Made by a program: the position numbers and the translations under genes
The notes under the pieces: generated by a model
What the model saw: the letters and a program-made list of their open reading frames with translations, nothing else
The model's database searches: none
What the model was told of the DNA's origin: nothing
NCBI GenBank assembly: GCA_033675545.1
Contig: JAWDGP010005301.1
Location: forward strand, 687,001 to 751,000
From: Elysia crispata
Lineage: Eukaryota > Mollusca > Gastropoda > Plakobranchidae
Reading direction: 5' to 3'
Length of the DNA: 64,000 nucleotides
In this document: positions 50,950-63,600 of the stretch, in pieces
Numbering within the stretch: position 1 is the stretch's first letter
How the letters are laid out: each line of letters opens with the position of its first letter

Positions 50950-53900
50950 TATAAATATATTTTTTTTTAATTGTAGCATATTGTCTAACACTACAGTAAG
51001 TGATTTCTTTATGGCTAGTACTTTGACAAATAATTTTTTTTTCTTGAAACAGATTTAGTTTGCCAGTACTTTGGTGTGAAGATTAGCCTCTATTTTGCAT
51101 ATCTTGGACATTACACAACTTGGCTTCTTTTGCCTGCTGTAATTGGTTTGCTCATCTTCCTACATCAGGGTGACAATCAGGTAATTTGTTGTCAGCTGGT
51201 ATTTTGAAGTGGCAATTTAAATTGTTTATCGCCACACAATCAATGATGATAGCTCTTGTACATCATAAAAGATGTTCCTCTTGTCTAAATACAATGCGCA
51301 TTAAAGTATTTTCATCCATATAAATGTTAATAAAAGCTTTCAAACAAAGCATACCCTGCTAACCTCAATTCATTGTTTCAATTTAAATTTATTTCTCCAG
51401 TACATAGATGATCTTTTCTTTGTTGGATTTGCTTTATTCAACTCTGTATGGTCAACATTATACTTGAAATTCTGGAGTCGAACATCTACATCATACTGCT
51501 ACAAGTGGGGAACACTTCAGAAGAAAGATGAATTGCTGAAAGATCCCCGCCCACTGTTCAAAGTGAGGGCTAATTTGGTTAACATCATGCCATACTCTAA
51601 TCCATTTTCAGTTATATGCTTTTTTTCCCATTTCCTAAATCGCAGTTTGTTAATTCACTATTGCAGTGAAAAATCTGTTAGTATTTGCTATTAGAAATTT
51701 TTTTTCCTCTTGAGTTTGTGTATATGAATAATTTTCTAGTGAATTATTAAAAGGATTTGCAGAAATTGAAGATTATGACGATTCTGTCTGATCAAGTTGC
51801 GTAGTTTGAGGTTATGTGTTTCTAATTTGCAGATCCAGAGCTGATCATATGAGGCTATTGAAATTTTCAATCAAGAAATGTGATTAACTCAAATGTCGCA
51901 TTTACAACTTGGTTCTGAATTTTTTAATTTGTTTTTGTAAATAAAATTTGAGAAATTTGATGATGAATTGAAAGCATTATTACTAAGTGTTAATCTGTGA
52001 AACGTAAACGATCATTTCCTTCCTTAATTCTGGATCCCTCATTGCTTATAATCCTTCTATTGCCTTTTTTACATGATACATTTGACTATCTGTCTATCAT
52101 TCTTTCTCTTTGTCTTCCCTGCGTATCATTCCAGTTCTCATATGTTCAAGTTTCTCCCTTTCCATCACACGGTCAAAGGAAAAAATAGTAATGCGAAGGC
52201 AAAAATTTGTCTAGTATGTACTTGTGTTAGTGAGATATAAAGAGGAATCGATCGCAAGGTGATTTCCAGTTAATTTAAGTTGAGAAAAAACTCTGTTCTA
52301 GTATATCAAGGTACATTATAAAAATGACATTGATTTATTCTAATTTTTATATCGAAATAATTGTCATTTTTTCTCAGTATAAACTATAAAAACCGTTTGT
52401 AAAATAGTGCTTTAACCACTGCTTTTAAAAAGCCCTCTTAGTTGCACCATACAAATCTTTGAATCATCAAGGTTAAAGTAAAGCTATTAGAAAGTAAATT
52501 CTATTACCTGAGAATTATCAATTTTGTGGTTTTAATTTAGTAAAATTTTTATTGTGATACATTTGAGGAGCCTTCCAGTTTAGGCTTTAAAGTAAAGAAC
52601 ATATCAATTATTTTATTTTTTTTTTAACTAACAGTGAAAATTGCCAAGAATAAAGAGACATGTTTGCCTTTTTTAACTTGTTCATAAATGTTTGTGACAC
52701 ATATTCTTGCCATCATGATTTGACAGTCCCCACAATTTTTATAAACACCCTGCGCTGATACCGACTCAACACACATATACTTTTCCTGTTGAAAAATAGA
52801 AAGGTATCAGTTTCATACATGGCTAGAAAAGATATGTGCCATATTAGAAACCAAACATACAGAAAGAAGAAACATGCAAGTTTGAAAATTTGTAATCCAA
52901 AGCCATAAGATATAATAGAGTTCTTATATATAATAGAATGTATCTCATTTTTTAAAAAGATAGTAAAAATGAAAAGAAAAAAATATCATTAACACAAAAG
53001 TTCTCGTTTAACTTTGACTATATAATCAGTACAAGTAGGGGCAGAAACAGAATGAAAATACATCATTAAATTGAGGTCTGCTTTGATCATGAGACTTGTG
53101 CAACATTGTATTTGCTTTTGAGCCAGCTTTGATGTTTTGTAGAATCCCTGTTATCCAAAGATATCACTTGAGGTACTGTCCTTTATCTTTCACTCATTAC
53201 ATTTTTATACAACAGCTATTTTTTCTCTCTAGGGTGATCCTGTAAAAAGCCCTGTGACAGGCCACTTGGAGTTGGCATACCCACCTTGGAAGCGCTTCTT
53301 ATTTATTCATTTTGTCACCGCCCCAGTTGTGGTGATTGGCTTGGCATTTGTCTTCATTGCCATGCTGCTCTGCTTTGAGCTTCAGGTACAACTTTTGTTA
53401 AAAACAAGAAGACATGATCTTTGATTTTTGAATTAAAAAAAAAAAAGAATAAATTTTATTTTTATATCTCTACATTTTCCTTTTTTATGGTGACAGAGAA
53501 CAGACATATTGAACAGAACAACTTTGCTCATTTACTTTTAGTCCCCACTTCCATAAAAATCATGAGGTCAATTATTGGACCTTGCTCAATTTAATCATCT
53601 AGAATACTCTAGGTTATATGTATAAAAAAAGTACTTAAGATTGAGATCTATAGTTGAAATTATATAATGAAACACATCTTCGTTGCCTGTATATTAAATA
53701 CTCTGTGATGTAGTTAAAACCCATTTTAAAAGAGTTCTTCCATGTTGAGAAGTCGCAAAAGATCACAGTCCAGGTTACTCTCAAAATTTCTACGAAAAAA
53801 ATTACCAGTGGAGTAATTACAATGATAATTATTGTGAAAGAATGGTTAAAGTTCATTTTAAATGAATTTTCTCAATTTTGATTCGCAATAAATTGGTTAA

Positions 53901-56900
53901 CTTTTGACTGTTTACCCCCTTCTTTGCATTGTTATTTGAAATCCCTCTTTTTTTTTTGGTTAGAAAAATAATGAGCACAAGAAATAAAACCCAATTGTTT
54001 TGCCCGTTATTTTTTATTTTCCCTTCCTTTATTGTAGGTGCTAGAATTTGGAGCATTTATATAACTTTATGATATTTTTGCAGGAATGGGTGAATGGTCT
54101 TATAGATGATGAGGAACTTCCCTATGTTTTCAGCTTTCTACCAAAAGTACTTCTTGCCCTTGTTGTTTCTGTGTTGGATGAAGTCTATAAGAAATTAGCC
54201 ATCTGGCTTACCTTTAAAGGTAAGAATTAGTCACCATGCTCAGTGTTAGAATAATGGGTTCTAAAAAAGTCTACTAATATGAGTTATTAGGATCTTTCAT
54301 CACATTCAAATCAAAACCACAAAAAAAAAAGAAGAAAAAATTCAAAGTAATAACAATTTTGAATGCAGAGTGAATAAACAATTATTTCCTGCTCTTTTAA
54401 ATGCTTTTTTAGCCTTGGTCTATGAAAAATAAGCATTTTTTTCCCTCTTCAGCAAAGGTCTTATTCCAGCCATGGCATTAAAACTTCAATTATAAATTGC
54501 TTTATTTTTTTAGAAAAAGAGACAGAAACTCTACACAGATCTATGTGTAAAAGCCAAATTATAAACGAAGAATGTGAGTTTTTCAGATCAGGCTAACAAG
54601 ACCCTCCATGGATGTCTTGGCTTAAAAATATCAAGCTCATTAATAACTGAGGAGACACCTGTTAAACCATCTTAAACAATTGAGCATGCCTCTATATCAT
54701 TGAATGCGATGACAGCATACTAAATTTCCCATACTGAACTAACGCAATAGCCCAGTACAAGTAGTGCCTCGACACTTACTATAGGCTATTATTGACTGAA
54801 GTTTCATTAGTATGAAACAGTTATATATGAACAAAATTAGCTGACTGTAATACTCGTAAGCAATACCACTGACAGCTACATTCCATTCAAAAAAGCCTTC
54901 GAGGCAGAGGTTGAAGCAAACCCTAACTGTCAAATATTGTATGCATTGTGGTACATATGGTGATAATTGGCCATGTGATAAAGATGCACATGTCTAGTGC
55001 TTTGATAATGAAGTGAAGTCTAGCATAGGTCAGATAATTCAAGTACATATCTTGTGACCGCTGGGTTTTACTTTTCATTTTTCTTAAGTTCAGTTTATAA
55101 CATGGTTGTATTTTATTTTATTTTTTTTATAAAACTATAAATGGGTGGATGGAAAGGGTCCCAGAACTGGGGCTTGAATTTAAATCAATTTATCAACAAA
55201 ACCTTCGTCAAAATATTTTTTTTTAACTCACCCATTTCCTGACAAATATTTTGGTCTAATTATCTTTTAAACACTTTTCAGATCACAGTGGTGAAATGAA
55301 GTAAAATATTTTCTTTAAACAAATGAAATTAAATTAGAATATTCTTGCTATTCATTCTCAATATTAGAATAAAAGTGGAGACTCATTTTTTTTTACCTTG
55401 ATAATGCACTGTTATCTTTTTTTCCCTTTGTTCTCCCAGAAAATTACAGACTTGAAGAATCTCATGAAACAGGGTTGATACTGAAACTGGTTTTGGTAAG
55501 AGAATACACTTATATCAAATACCAATTTGTAAAGGCAGGCATCATAACCATTTTTTTTTTTTTTCTTTAAATTTTTTAGACTTTCATATTGAAGTATTCA
55601 AACCGTTTTTGCAAATTAACTTTCTCTCTTTATCAGTTTCTGTCTTTAGGACCTTTTTGAGTGCCTTACAAAAAAAAAATGGACTTACTAACCAATTTAT
55701 TTTTCCTTAAGTGTGTAAATATAATAAAGTACATTTATTTTATTTCAATCCTTGTGCCCATCAATGCCAGCAAAAATGATTTCCATGAAAAAAAAAAGTA
55801 TTTCTTGTTTTGTGGTCTAGTTTCAGTTTGTCAATTCTTTTCTGTCACTTTTCTACATTGGGTTTTATCTCCGAGATATGGATCGCCTCAGAGACGTAAG
55901 TTTAACTGTATTGTTGTAGTCAAATAGAAATTAAGCAAAAGAAAAATGTTGTCCTCAGACAAAACACTAGATGGCGCATGTGCATATCAAAGATTAGAAA
56001 ATGTGGTAAACTTTTTTAAAATTTTTTTGGTTTTCTACATATTTAAACATTTTAGACAATCTGAAATATATATTCCAACTTTTAGGCAATAATATTTGAT
56101 TGGAAGGAAGGATTTTTGTTTCTTGACTGACATTTTCTTAAATCAATTTTCAGCCAGTGTATATCGATCTTAAGCAACTACAGTTTGTTTCGTATTGTGG
56201 AGGCATAAACTGTCTAATTTATGATAATTTAAGTTTCACTGATAATCTATGGTAAAGTTCTGTTTCTCAAACTTTTCTCTGACTTATAAATTCTTACCAT
56301 CAAAGTAATTGACGTATTCCAGTGTATTTTCATGAATTCCAGCAAATCATATACTATACATTTACTTTGCATCTTATGAATTTTGACAGCAACTAGCAGC
56401 TCTTCTGATTACTCGTCAAGTTTTGGGGAACCTGAAGGAAGCCCTCATGCCTTACGTTATATGGAAGGCCCGGCTTTACAGTGTTGGTTATAAACTGGCA
56501 ACTCGTATGTCGCCAGCTTCTTTAGACAAAGAAGTAGAACGTATGACACAACTAGCAGAGAAGGGAAGCAAAAGAAGAGAGGCTGGCAAATCCTCAGAGG
56601 GAAGCTCAGCAGCATTATCTGCAACAGAAGAAGATGATGAGCAAGATGAATCAATCCCAACTCTAACTCAAGCAGAGGTTGAAAGTGAGATGAAAAAGGT
56701 ACAAACTAGAATCGCATTAGCTTTGGCTCTGATTATGTAAGAATAGTGAATGGAGAATACCTTTTTGGATTGGAACATGTTTAGTAAAGAAGTTTTACTG
56801 TTCTCAAATCTATTTGAAGAAATATGAAATAACAAGTAAAGTGGATTATGAGTTTATTCAGCCATATGCCTTTTAAACCAAACACTTTTTTTTTTCAGTA

Positions 56901-59900
56901 TGAAGGCACTCTCGATGATTATCTGGAGATGGTAATCCAGTTTGGCTATGTTACTCTGTTTTCATCAGCCTTCCCTCTTGCAGCATTTTGTGCCTTGGTG
57001 AATAACGTCATAGAAATACGCTCAGATGCCTTCAAACTTTGTATTACTCATCAAAGGCCTTTCGGACAGCAAGTGGAGAGTATTGGTATCTGGCAGGTAA
57101 AAGTTTTTTTTTATGGCATACTTATCATTTATTTCAAAGAAAGAGGATTTTGTCTTAGATATGATGAATGCTATTCACAATATTTTTGTTTAATATTAAG
57201 TTATAAGTAATTTAAAGCCATTTTTCTATTATAAAAAGGTTTGAGACAACTGACATGAATTTGATGTTTTGATTCGAACCATGAAATCTTTAGCATACTC
57301 ATTTGTTCTATAATTTTTTTTTAAGAACAAGGGGAGTTCCATACGAACCTTTGATTAAATAGGGAAAGGGTTTGATTTCTTTGGGCCCAAAATCTTGACA
57401 CTGTTGGTATATTTTAAAACAGTAAAATACAAAAATGAGGTAATTTCAATCCTTAATCAAATAGATCTACAATTTTAGTATTCTAAGATATCAGTTACAA
57501 ACATTAGGCATTCTTTCTTGTAAAGCAACAGATTGAGCTTTTAAATTATGATGAACATTCTCTTGAGAACAACTTTGACATATCGTCCAGCTTACATAAA
57601 AGTTGTGTCCAAGAAATATTATTCCAAATGCAATTTTTTTTTTGGCATAAAAAATAGTTTTTCCCATTTTTTCTCAAAGCATCAAAAATAGCATGAGCAA
57701 ATGTAGAATGAGTGCAATAATATTAAAGAGATTCAGTACTTTTAAGTATTGTTTTTTAATTGCAATGTAATCCAAGCAAATATTATGTCTCAATTGATTA
57801 GGGCCAATTAATGTACATTTTTCAGGATGTGCTAATGTTCATGAGTGTGCTGGCTGTCACTGTCAATTGTGCCCTGATTTCAACCTCAGGTCTGCTGGCC
57901 CGTTTCTTCCCAGATCTCACAGCAGCACTTTACTGTATCATTTTTATTGCTGTGGAGGTATGATGTGACCTTGAATATATTGATAGAGTCATCAGTTAGA
58001 AATTGATGTGAGACAAGGCTGTCAGGGTTGAACGTTGCCAAAAACTTTAAGATCCTTTTTTAACATCCAACTTTTACGAATTGAAGTTTTTTTAAGTATG
58101 AGTTTTCTCAAATTTGAAGAAATAAAAGTAAAAATCTACTTTACCTTTCCTTAGCCATATGATTTCTTTGTGTTTCTATCCAGTGCACTTGGAAAGATGA
58201 AAATATTGTGCATCATTTTCTGTTAGCACAATCTATTCTGTTCAATGTATGATCTACATAGATGCGATGTAAATACAATTTTGAATTTTATTTTAGAATC
58301 TAACTGCAATCGAGACATTTGAGCAAAAATTTTACTTTGAAAATTAAACTTTTTTACAACCAACATGGAGGAGGTTTTGAGATTCCAATGATTCATGACC
58401 CAGTAATTGTATCATCATGCAGGTTATGGTGCAGGAGGTAGATTTAAATATGCTATGTTACACTTAAGTATAGAACAAAGGGCCAATGCATAGCATGAGA
58501 AAACTGACAGATGTATCATGCTTAATATATATATATATATATATATAAACTTGTGTATACCAAAATCCATAGAGATAAAGTTGTGCAGAGAGCTTTCTTA
58601 TTATTTTTAGCCATATACAATGTGAATGTTTATTATTTGAAAGTGATCTGTCTGCATCAGAAACATTTTCCCTAGTTTTTAAGACTTTTTTCTACACCAT
58701 CAAAACAATCTACCCCTCAGTATTCAAATAAATAGATGAATATCAGAAAGCTAAATTTTTACCCAATGCGCGATGCAAAACAAAATCTTTGAACTCCTGA
58801 GATAGAATTGTTGATAAGTTTCCTTTTGAAAAAGCTTTCAGATTCCCCATCACATTTTTTTTTTTGTTTTACTCTGTCCAGCACTTGATGATTACAGGCA
58901 AGTTCTTCCTCTATCGCTCCATCCCTGACTTTCCCAACACAGTAGCTACAGAGATGGCAAAGTTGGAGTACAAGCGCACAGAAGCTCTTAAGGTTAACTG
59001 GATTGTAATATAAATTAAAATAGAACTTCAATACCTCATATATACTTTTCAAAAACTTGAAAAATATATGACTAAAAAAAATTCAAAAAATCTAATAAGT
59101 GAAACTTATAATCATGCATATTTTGAAAAATGAATGACATCCGTTGTGATTAAGGTCTTACACAAGCTTTTAATGAAGACAAAAATAACAGAAATGGACA
59201 AAGTTTATCAACTGCCTGTCAAGTACTTGATTTACGAAGGGCAAGGGAAGTATTTAAGTTCCCTTTCCTTTAAATATACATACAATTCTGTGTCAAGACT
59301 TAAAAAATATTTTATTAGTTTTCTTTAACATGGAAGTTGGCTAAGAGTACTAAATATCACATTTTTTTAGAAGTCATTAGTACTGAAGAGAATCTATGTA
59401 TAGAAAAATGAACTTTATTTTTTTTGCCCCTCTCTTGTCAATAGGTTAACTTCTCAAAAATCTGTGTATCTTCTTCAGCAACTCCTGGTGTCTCAAACTG
59501 CAGCAAGCAACCCTTTGGGGATCTCAACTGTTCATCAGACAGAGAGCCCGCCTCAGCGTAGGAAAAGATTTTTTGACCAAGAAGCATGCTCTGGTCAGAA
59601 CTCTCCATCTTCTGACATTGCAAATTTGCCATCTGTGATAACGTCAGCAAATACAATTCAACGGCCTTGTGATTTTTATACACCATCTCAAGCACTGCTT
59701 ACTAAGTGTAAAGCAGATGAGCGTGACAGACCCCCAGTCCCATTGAGAAAATCCCTTCTTAAAAATAAAGTACCCTGCAGTGAAGATAAGTTTACAACCA
59801 GTCTTGCTGAATCAATGGTGGCTTCTGCAATGGACCCCATCATGGACAGTGGAAGAACAGATAAACATCCAAACTTTTCGACAGCATCTACAGAGACATC

Positions 59901-60699
59901 AAGAATGCAAAGAAATTCTTTACCACCTCCAGGCAGATCTTCTGGTGAGGGAGATTGCAAACAGCCATCAGAGATTGTGAAAAGAGTCTTTCGTAGGCGG
60001 TTGGACTTAGAGTCTTGGAGAAGAAGGTCTGAGCCTGTGGCTTCTGCAATTAAACAGGCTGTCAATTTGCATGGAAACAATCAGGGAGAATCATCGACTT
60101 CCCATCAGAGTGAAGATGGAATCAGACACAGCAGGAGCTTGTCTCTTAGAGAAGAGATTAGGCGAAGTAAGGAGAAGATGGATCTTTTAGACAAGTCAAG
60201 AGTTAGCAGAGGTTCTGACAGCACAAAGCTGTCTGCAGATTCACAGGTTGTTCCTAGCCTTTCATCCTTCTCTCTCACTTCCTCTTTACCTCCTCCTGCA
60301 GCATCAACAGGACTAAAATACTGCGGTTCTCCAATGCTGAAAAACAGAGTGGGAGGCATTCCATCACCTCGACCCATAAGATCACTTTCTAGAAAGTCAA
60401 GGTCTTTTTCTAATATAGATATGACAGAGATGAAACAATCATTTCGGGATAGATTATCATGGAAAGGGGAATTGCCAATTTTGAAGAAAACACCAGACTA
60501 TTCAGAGAGTGGCTCAACAATGGCAAGTGATTTGAACGGTTTAGAAAACACACAAAACGCACCTTTCAAAACAGATTCCCTGCAGTCAGAGCCAGCTAGC
60601 AAAGTTGTAACTATGCCTAAAAGTGAAGAAAACCATCAAGCACTCAATACTAAAAGAGCTTCACGTGAAAATCAAGCTAAACCTTTAAGCCTCTCTTAA
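43172..60699 (+). CDS. ANO8: Anoctamin-8 (TMEM16H), 15 coding exons
   Basis: Coding exons: 43172-43253, 48731-48977, 49564-49799, 50217-50333, 51053-51180, 51401-51562, 53233-53385, 54084-54219, 55440-55495, 55821-55895, 56390-56698, 56899-57096, 57826-57957, 58882-58992, 59479-60699. They total 3363 nt with all phases consistent, giving 1120 residues (human ANO8 is about 1230). ANO8-specific blocks include [87 protein letters not shown] and MAKLEYKR. Acidic residues matching TMEM16A Ca2+ ligands in helices 7 and 8 are D574, E577, E606 and D610. ANO8 is the long-tailed anoctamin that tethers ER to plasma membrane in mammals. The first ATG follows an in-frame stop at 43115. Confidence 0.96.
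43544..47639. mobile_element. Possible large decayed element with 16-bp TIRs
   Basis: TTAGGTACCACAAAGT at 43544-43559 is the exact reverse complement of 47624-47639. The enclosed 4.1 kb has no recognised coding sequence, and no target duplication is evident outside. It could be a decayed DNA transposon, two facing MITE ends, or chance. Confidence 0.3.
45419..45573. repeat. (AT)n then (GA)n microsatellite in ANO8 intron 1
   Basis: A short AT array near 45419-45441 is followed by about 130 bp of GA dinucleotides with GACA interruptions. Confidence 0.93.
48731..48977 (+). CDS. ANO8: ANO8 exon 2, residues 28-109
   Basis: 247 nt, acceptor acatttcag|ca and donor aaag|gtaagg. It encodes [46 protein letters not shown] and [20 protein letters not shown], closely matching the ANO8 cytosolic N-terminal domain. 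Confidence 0.96.
49564..49799 (+). CDS. ANO8: ANO8 exon 3, residues 110-188
   Basis: 236 nt, acceptor catatttag|t and donor atag|gtgaga. It includes [20 protein letters not shown] and [20 protein letters not shown], still cytosolic. Confidence 0.96.
50217..50333 (+). CDS. ANO8: ANO8 exon 4, residues 189-227
   Basis: 117 nt, acceptor cattttcag|tc and donor ttag|gtactg. It includes [20 protein letters not shown] and [11 protein letters not shown]. Confidence 0.96.
50897..50953. repeat. (TA)n microsatellite in ANO8 intron 4
   Basis: Roughly 56 bp of TA dinucleotides about 100 bp upstream of the exon 5 acceptor. Confidence 0.95.
51053..51180 (+). CDS. ANO8: ANO8 exon 5, residues 228-270
   Basis: 128 nt, acceptor tgaaacag|at and donor cag|gtaatt. 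It includes [20 protein letters not shown] and the first membrane helix. Confidence 0.97.
51401..51562 (+). CDS. ANO8: ANO8 exon 6, residues 271-324
   Basis: 162 nt, acceptor ttctccag|tac and donor aaa|gtgagg. It includes the second helix with [13 protein letters not shown] and the anoctamin KWGTL motif. Confidence 0.97.
51563..53232 (+). other. ANO8 intron 6, no further feature
   Basis: About 1.7 kb, AT-rich, with no exon-like or repeat structure noted. It is the longest internal ANO8 intron apart from intron 1. Confidence 0.7.
53233..53385 (+). CDS. ANO8: ANO8 exon 7, residues 325-375
   Basis: 153 nt, acceptor tctctctag|ggt and donor cag|gtacaa. It includes [14 protein letters not shown] and the third helix. 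Confidence 0.97.
54084..54219 (+). CDS. ANO8: ANO8 exon 8, residues 376-420
   Basis: 136 nt, acceptor tttttgcag|gaa and donor aaag|gtaaga. It includes [20 protein letters not shown] followed by LAIWLTF. Confidence 0.97.
55440..55495 (+). CDS. ANO8: ANO8 exon 9, residues 421-439
   Basis: A 56-nt exon, acceptor ttctcccag|aa and donor ttg|gtaaga. It encodes [19 protein letters not shown], the conserved ENxRL segment. Confidence 0.96.
55821..55895 (+). CDS. ANO8: ANO8 exon 10, residues 440-464
   Basis: 75 nt, acceptor gtggtctag|ttt and donor gac|gtaagt. It encodes [20 protein letters not shown] and ends DRLRD, near-identical in pattern to human ANO8. Confidence 0.97.
56390..56698 (+). CDS. ANO8: ANO8 exon 11 with acidic insert, residues 465-567
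   Basis: 309 nt, acceptor ttttgacag|caa and donor aag|gtacaa. Helix-6 region [15 protein letters not shown] leads into a charged cytosolic insert (KGSKRREAG, then [10 protein letters not shown]), ending [12 protein letters not shown] as in human ANO8. The position equal to Asn650 of TMEM16A is Gly here, while the Glu equal to E654 is kept (alignment by eye). Confidence 0.96.
56899..57096 (+). CDS. ANO8: ANO8 exon 12, helices 7-8, residues 568-633
   Basis: 198 nt, acceptor ttttcag|tat and donor cag|gtaaaa. It includes [15 protein letters not shown] and [13 protein letters not shown]574/E577/E606/D610 have the same 3-29-4 spacing as the TMEM16A calcium ligands in helices 7 and 8. Confidence 0.97.
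57826..57957 (+). CDS. ANO8: ANO8 exon 13, residues 634-677
   Basis: 132 nt, acceptor catttttcag|gat and donor gag|gtatga. A hydrophobic helix [14 protein letters not shown] and a second IIFIAVE correspond to the ninth and tenth helices. Confidence 0.96.
58882..58992 (+). CDS. ANO8: ANO8 exon 14, residues 678-714
   Basis: 111 nt, acceptor ctctgtccag|cac and donor aag|gttaac. It includes [20 protein letters not shown], the conserved end of the anoctamin domain. Confidence 0.97.
59479..60699 (+). CDS. ANO8: ANO8 exon 15, cytosolic tail, residues 715-1120
   Basis: 1221 nt including TAA at 60697, acceptor tcttcttcag|caa, phase 0. It is a long Ser/Pro/Arg-rich tail without known domains, with short basic patches ([32 protein letters not shown]). 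Human ANO8 also has a long disordered tail, but the sequence is not obviously alignable. An overlapping minus-strand open frame (59688-60080) is a shadow. Confidence 0.94.
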   Translation, partial: QLLVSQTAASNPLGISTVHQTESPPQRRKRFFDQEACSGQNSPSSDIANLPSVITSANTIQRPCDFYTPSQALLTKCKADERDRPPVPLRKSLLKNKVPCSEDKFTTSLAESMVASAMDPIMDSGRTDKHPNFSTASTETSRMQRNSLPPPGRSSGEGDCKQPSEIVKRVFRRRLDLESWRRRSEPVASAIKQAVNLHGNNQGESSTSHQSEDGIRHSRSLSLREEIRRSKEKMDLLDKSRVSRGSDSTKLSADSQVVPSLSSFSLTSSLPPPAASTGLKYCGSPMLKNRVGGIPSPRPIRSLSRKSRSFSNIDMTEMKQSFRDRLSWKGELPILKKTPDYSESGSTMASDLNGLENTQNAPFKTDSLQSEPASKVVTMPKSEENHQALNTKRASRENQAKPLSLS

Positions 60700-63600
60700 A
60701 GCACATTTTCGTATCTTACTTGGCTTTTAAAAAAAAATTCTCCAGCTGAAATTTACTTTAAAAAGTCAGCTAACTTTTATTTGTTTTAATTTAATTTAGA
60801 TTTTAATATAATCTAAGAAAAGCCATGATTCAACTTGAATTACAAATAGGCATCACGATTAAGAACAATGATCAATATGTTGAAACCTTTTTTATTTAAT
60901 ATTAGCAGATCTGAAGTACAATTACATCATATTTCATTTTTTGTTATGATATGCTGCTGCAACTTATTTCTAAAAATAAGTTTGAGCACATCTACTGTAA
61001 TGCTTTGGCAGCAGTTTATATTTTAAACCAAATCCTTGATAATGTGAAAACCCTGTTCACTTTAAAAATCCGGTCTTGACTAAGATATTTACAGAGATAT
61101 GGTTTGTGAGGAATAATTATTTATTTTTATTATTATCCTCATAATCATCATCATCATCATCATCATCATTAATATTATTATTATTATTATTATTATTATT
61201 ATCATTATTGTTTTATCATCATCATCATTCTTCTTCTTCTTCTTCTTTTTGTTATTATCATTACCCCTTTTTTTTATTATAAGTGCTTCTATGCTCTTAC
61301 GCAAATCTTATCTAAACGCTTTTCTAGAGTTAACATGAAGGTATCAGGTGTTCATTTAATTGTTGAAGCTACGCTTTACATTCAATGGAAAGAGTTTGAA
61401 ATTATTTGTTTAAAACTTGTCTTTGCAATAATTAATCTATTCAAATGGTTATGGTGACAATCATAGATTTGCCACTCTAAGTGTAAAGTGGCCCATAGCT
61501 AACATCATTTTGAATAATTTACAAGTTTGTGTTAACAGTTCTTAGTGGTTCAAAATCCCCTAAATCAGTGTTGCACACACAAAAAAAAAGCTACCGTTTA
61601 CTCACTGTAAAATGTCATGAATAACCATTTAGTTATTGTATGAATGTTTCACAAAAAGACTTATTCTTTAATCTCTAAAACAAAATGTGCAATATTTTTT
61701 ATCGTAAAGTATTATTGTAAGCAATTTACATTTTTGGGAAGTTTTTCTGCTTTGTAATTATCTATTATGTTGGTTTATTCTTTGTTACCTTTATAGACAG
61801 TAAACTGTCACCCTTTAACACAGTTAATGGGAGATGTCTTCTATTCACACCATTTATAGAACATGGCAGAATACTTTCTTTTCTTTACACTACTTAAGTC
61901 TATTTTCAGATCTAACAAGTTTGTTACAGATGACTTAAACTAATAGCCTTTTTGACTTATGGTATTGAGATCAGCCACAATAAGAAAGTCTTCAAAGTCT
62001 TTCCTTATTTTATTGTTTTCAGATTATTATTCTTAGAAATTCTATGTCTCGGCCAAAATGAAGTCCAAATTTAGAATAAACTAGACAGGGTTAAAGATAT
62101 ATCGTACGATAATAACGTAAATTTTATACATCATACATATTCATAGAATATGCGTTTTAAAATCTTCAAAGAATCAGAACCTATAATTGTGGGATAATTT
62201 TTTTCCAAGCCTAATGATAAAAAGTGTAGATCTAGTTGGAGAGATCTAGACAAGTGTTTACAATAAGAAATAATACTCCTCTGTCTTCCATTTGAATGAA
62301 AAGAATTTTTTTGTTTCAGAGTTAGATCTAAGTTTAAACTCAGGCATAACAAACAAATGATAGACAGCTAGGTGGAGGATAATGTAAAGACCTTACATCT
62401 AGATACAACATGGAACAAGAGATATTAATCTCAAGGGCTGTGACTTTATGATTATCTGCCAAAAACAGAAGTTTTAATGCATAGTAACTTTAAGATCTTT
62501 AATTCCTAAAGAGCATTAGCAATAAGATCACCCGAAAAAGTTTTTTTGCTTCACCAAGAAATAGCTTAGTCCTGTTTTCCAGAATTTCAGTCTATAAATC
62601 AAATTTTCTCTTTTTCTTAAGAATAATATGCAAAAGACAGGATGCAGCATTTTCATATTATCTAGAAAAATTGTGTTCAATTTTCTTTCTTCCTTTTCAA
62701 CCCTTTTAATGATGATTATGACTGAATTGAAATTTGAAATCTACAAAATTGTGGGCTCTGATTTGCAGCTGATGTGCATGGATATTAAATAGTATAAAAG
62801 TACTTTTTGACCAAGCTTTTAAAATGTGAAAAAGGAGAGCACTCTTATCGTCAATCTTTTAAGAGGATGCATGTCTTGGTTCGTACGATCTAAAGGCAAA
62901 TTGTGAATACTGAAGATCCAGCTTTTAATTACTTTTTGACAAAGAAAATAAAGCAACTCTGAATCTTATAGCCTTCTTGCAAATGGATTACTCTAAATGT
63001 TTTTTTTTCTTTCAAATATTGGCTTGAACCTATGCATTTTTTTTATCTTTGAAAATTTGTAAAGTTTGCTCTTAAATTGTCTGTTTATTGAACTCAACTC
63101 TTTTGTGAACTATACCTTTTTTTATCAGTAACATTTTTCATTCACTTATAAATTAATTGTCTGAAAGTGATTTGTTTAAAAGTTGTTGATTTTTATTTAA
63201 AAAGAGTTTTAAAAGTCTCTTTTTCCCTCTAAAAAGTTAGAAAGAACCTTTGCGTTAAAGATTGCAGGAGAAAAGAAAAGGTATATTTTTTTCACATACA
63301 AAATTATTTTTACTTTTTATTTAGAACTTTGATTATGGTTTAATATGTCAATTTTATTACACTTTCATTTCCATGAGTATTAATAATACTTCTTGAAGAC
63401 TACATCAAAAGGAGCGGAAAACATTGAAGTGTAATAAAACTTTCAGCTGAATAAATCTTGCAGTTAAGAAATACTTGGGCTTCTAAGAAATGTGGAAAAA
63501 CATGTTTAATGGCACTTTGCTGAAAGAGCACAGATTTTTGCTCATCACTTTGTTAATTTAGTGCAATATCTTTGCATTTTACAATGATAAATATATGCTT

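Noticed and set aside
59688..60377. Minus-strand open frames opposite the last ANO8 exon
   Set aside because: Shadow frames of a long coding exon with no family match.
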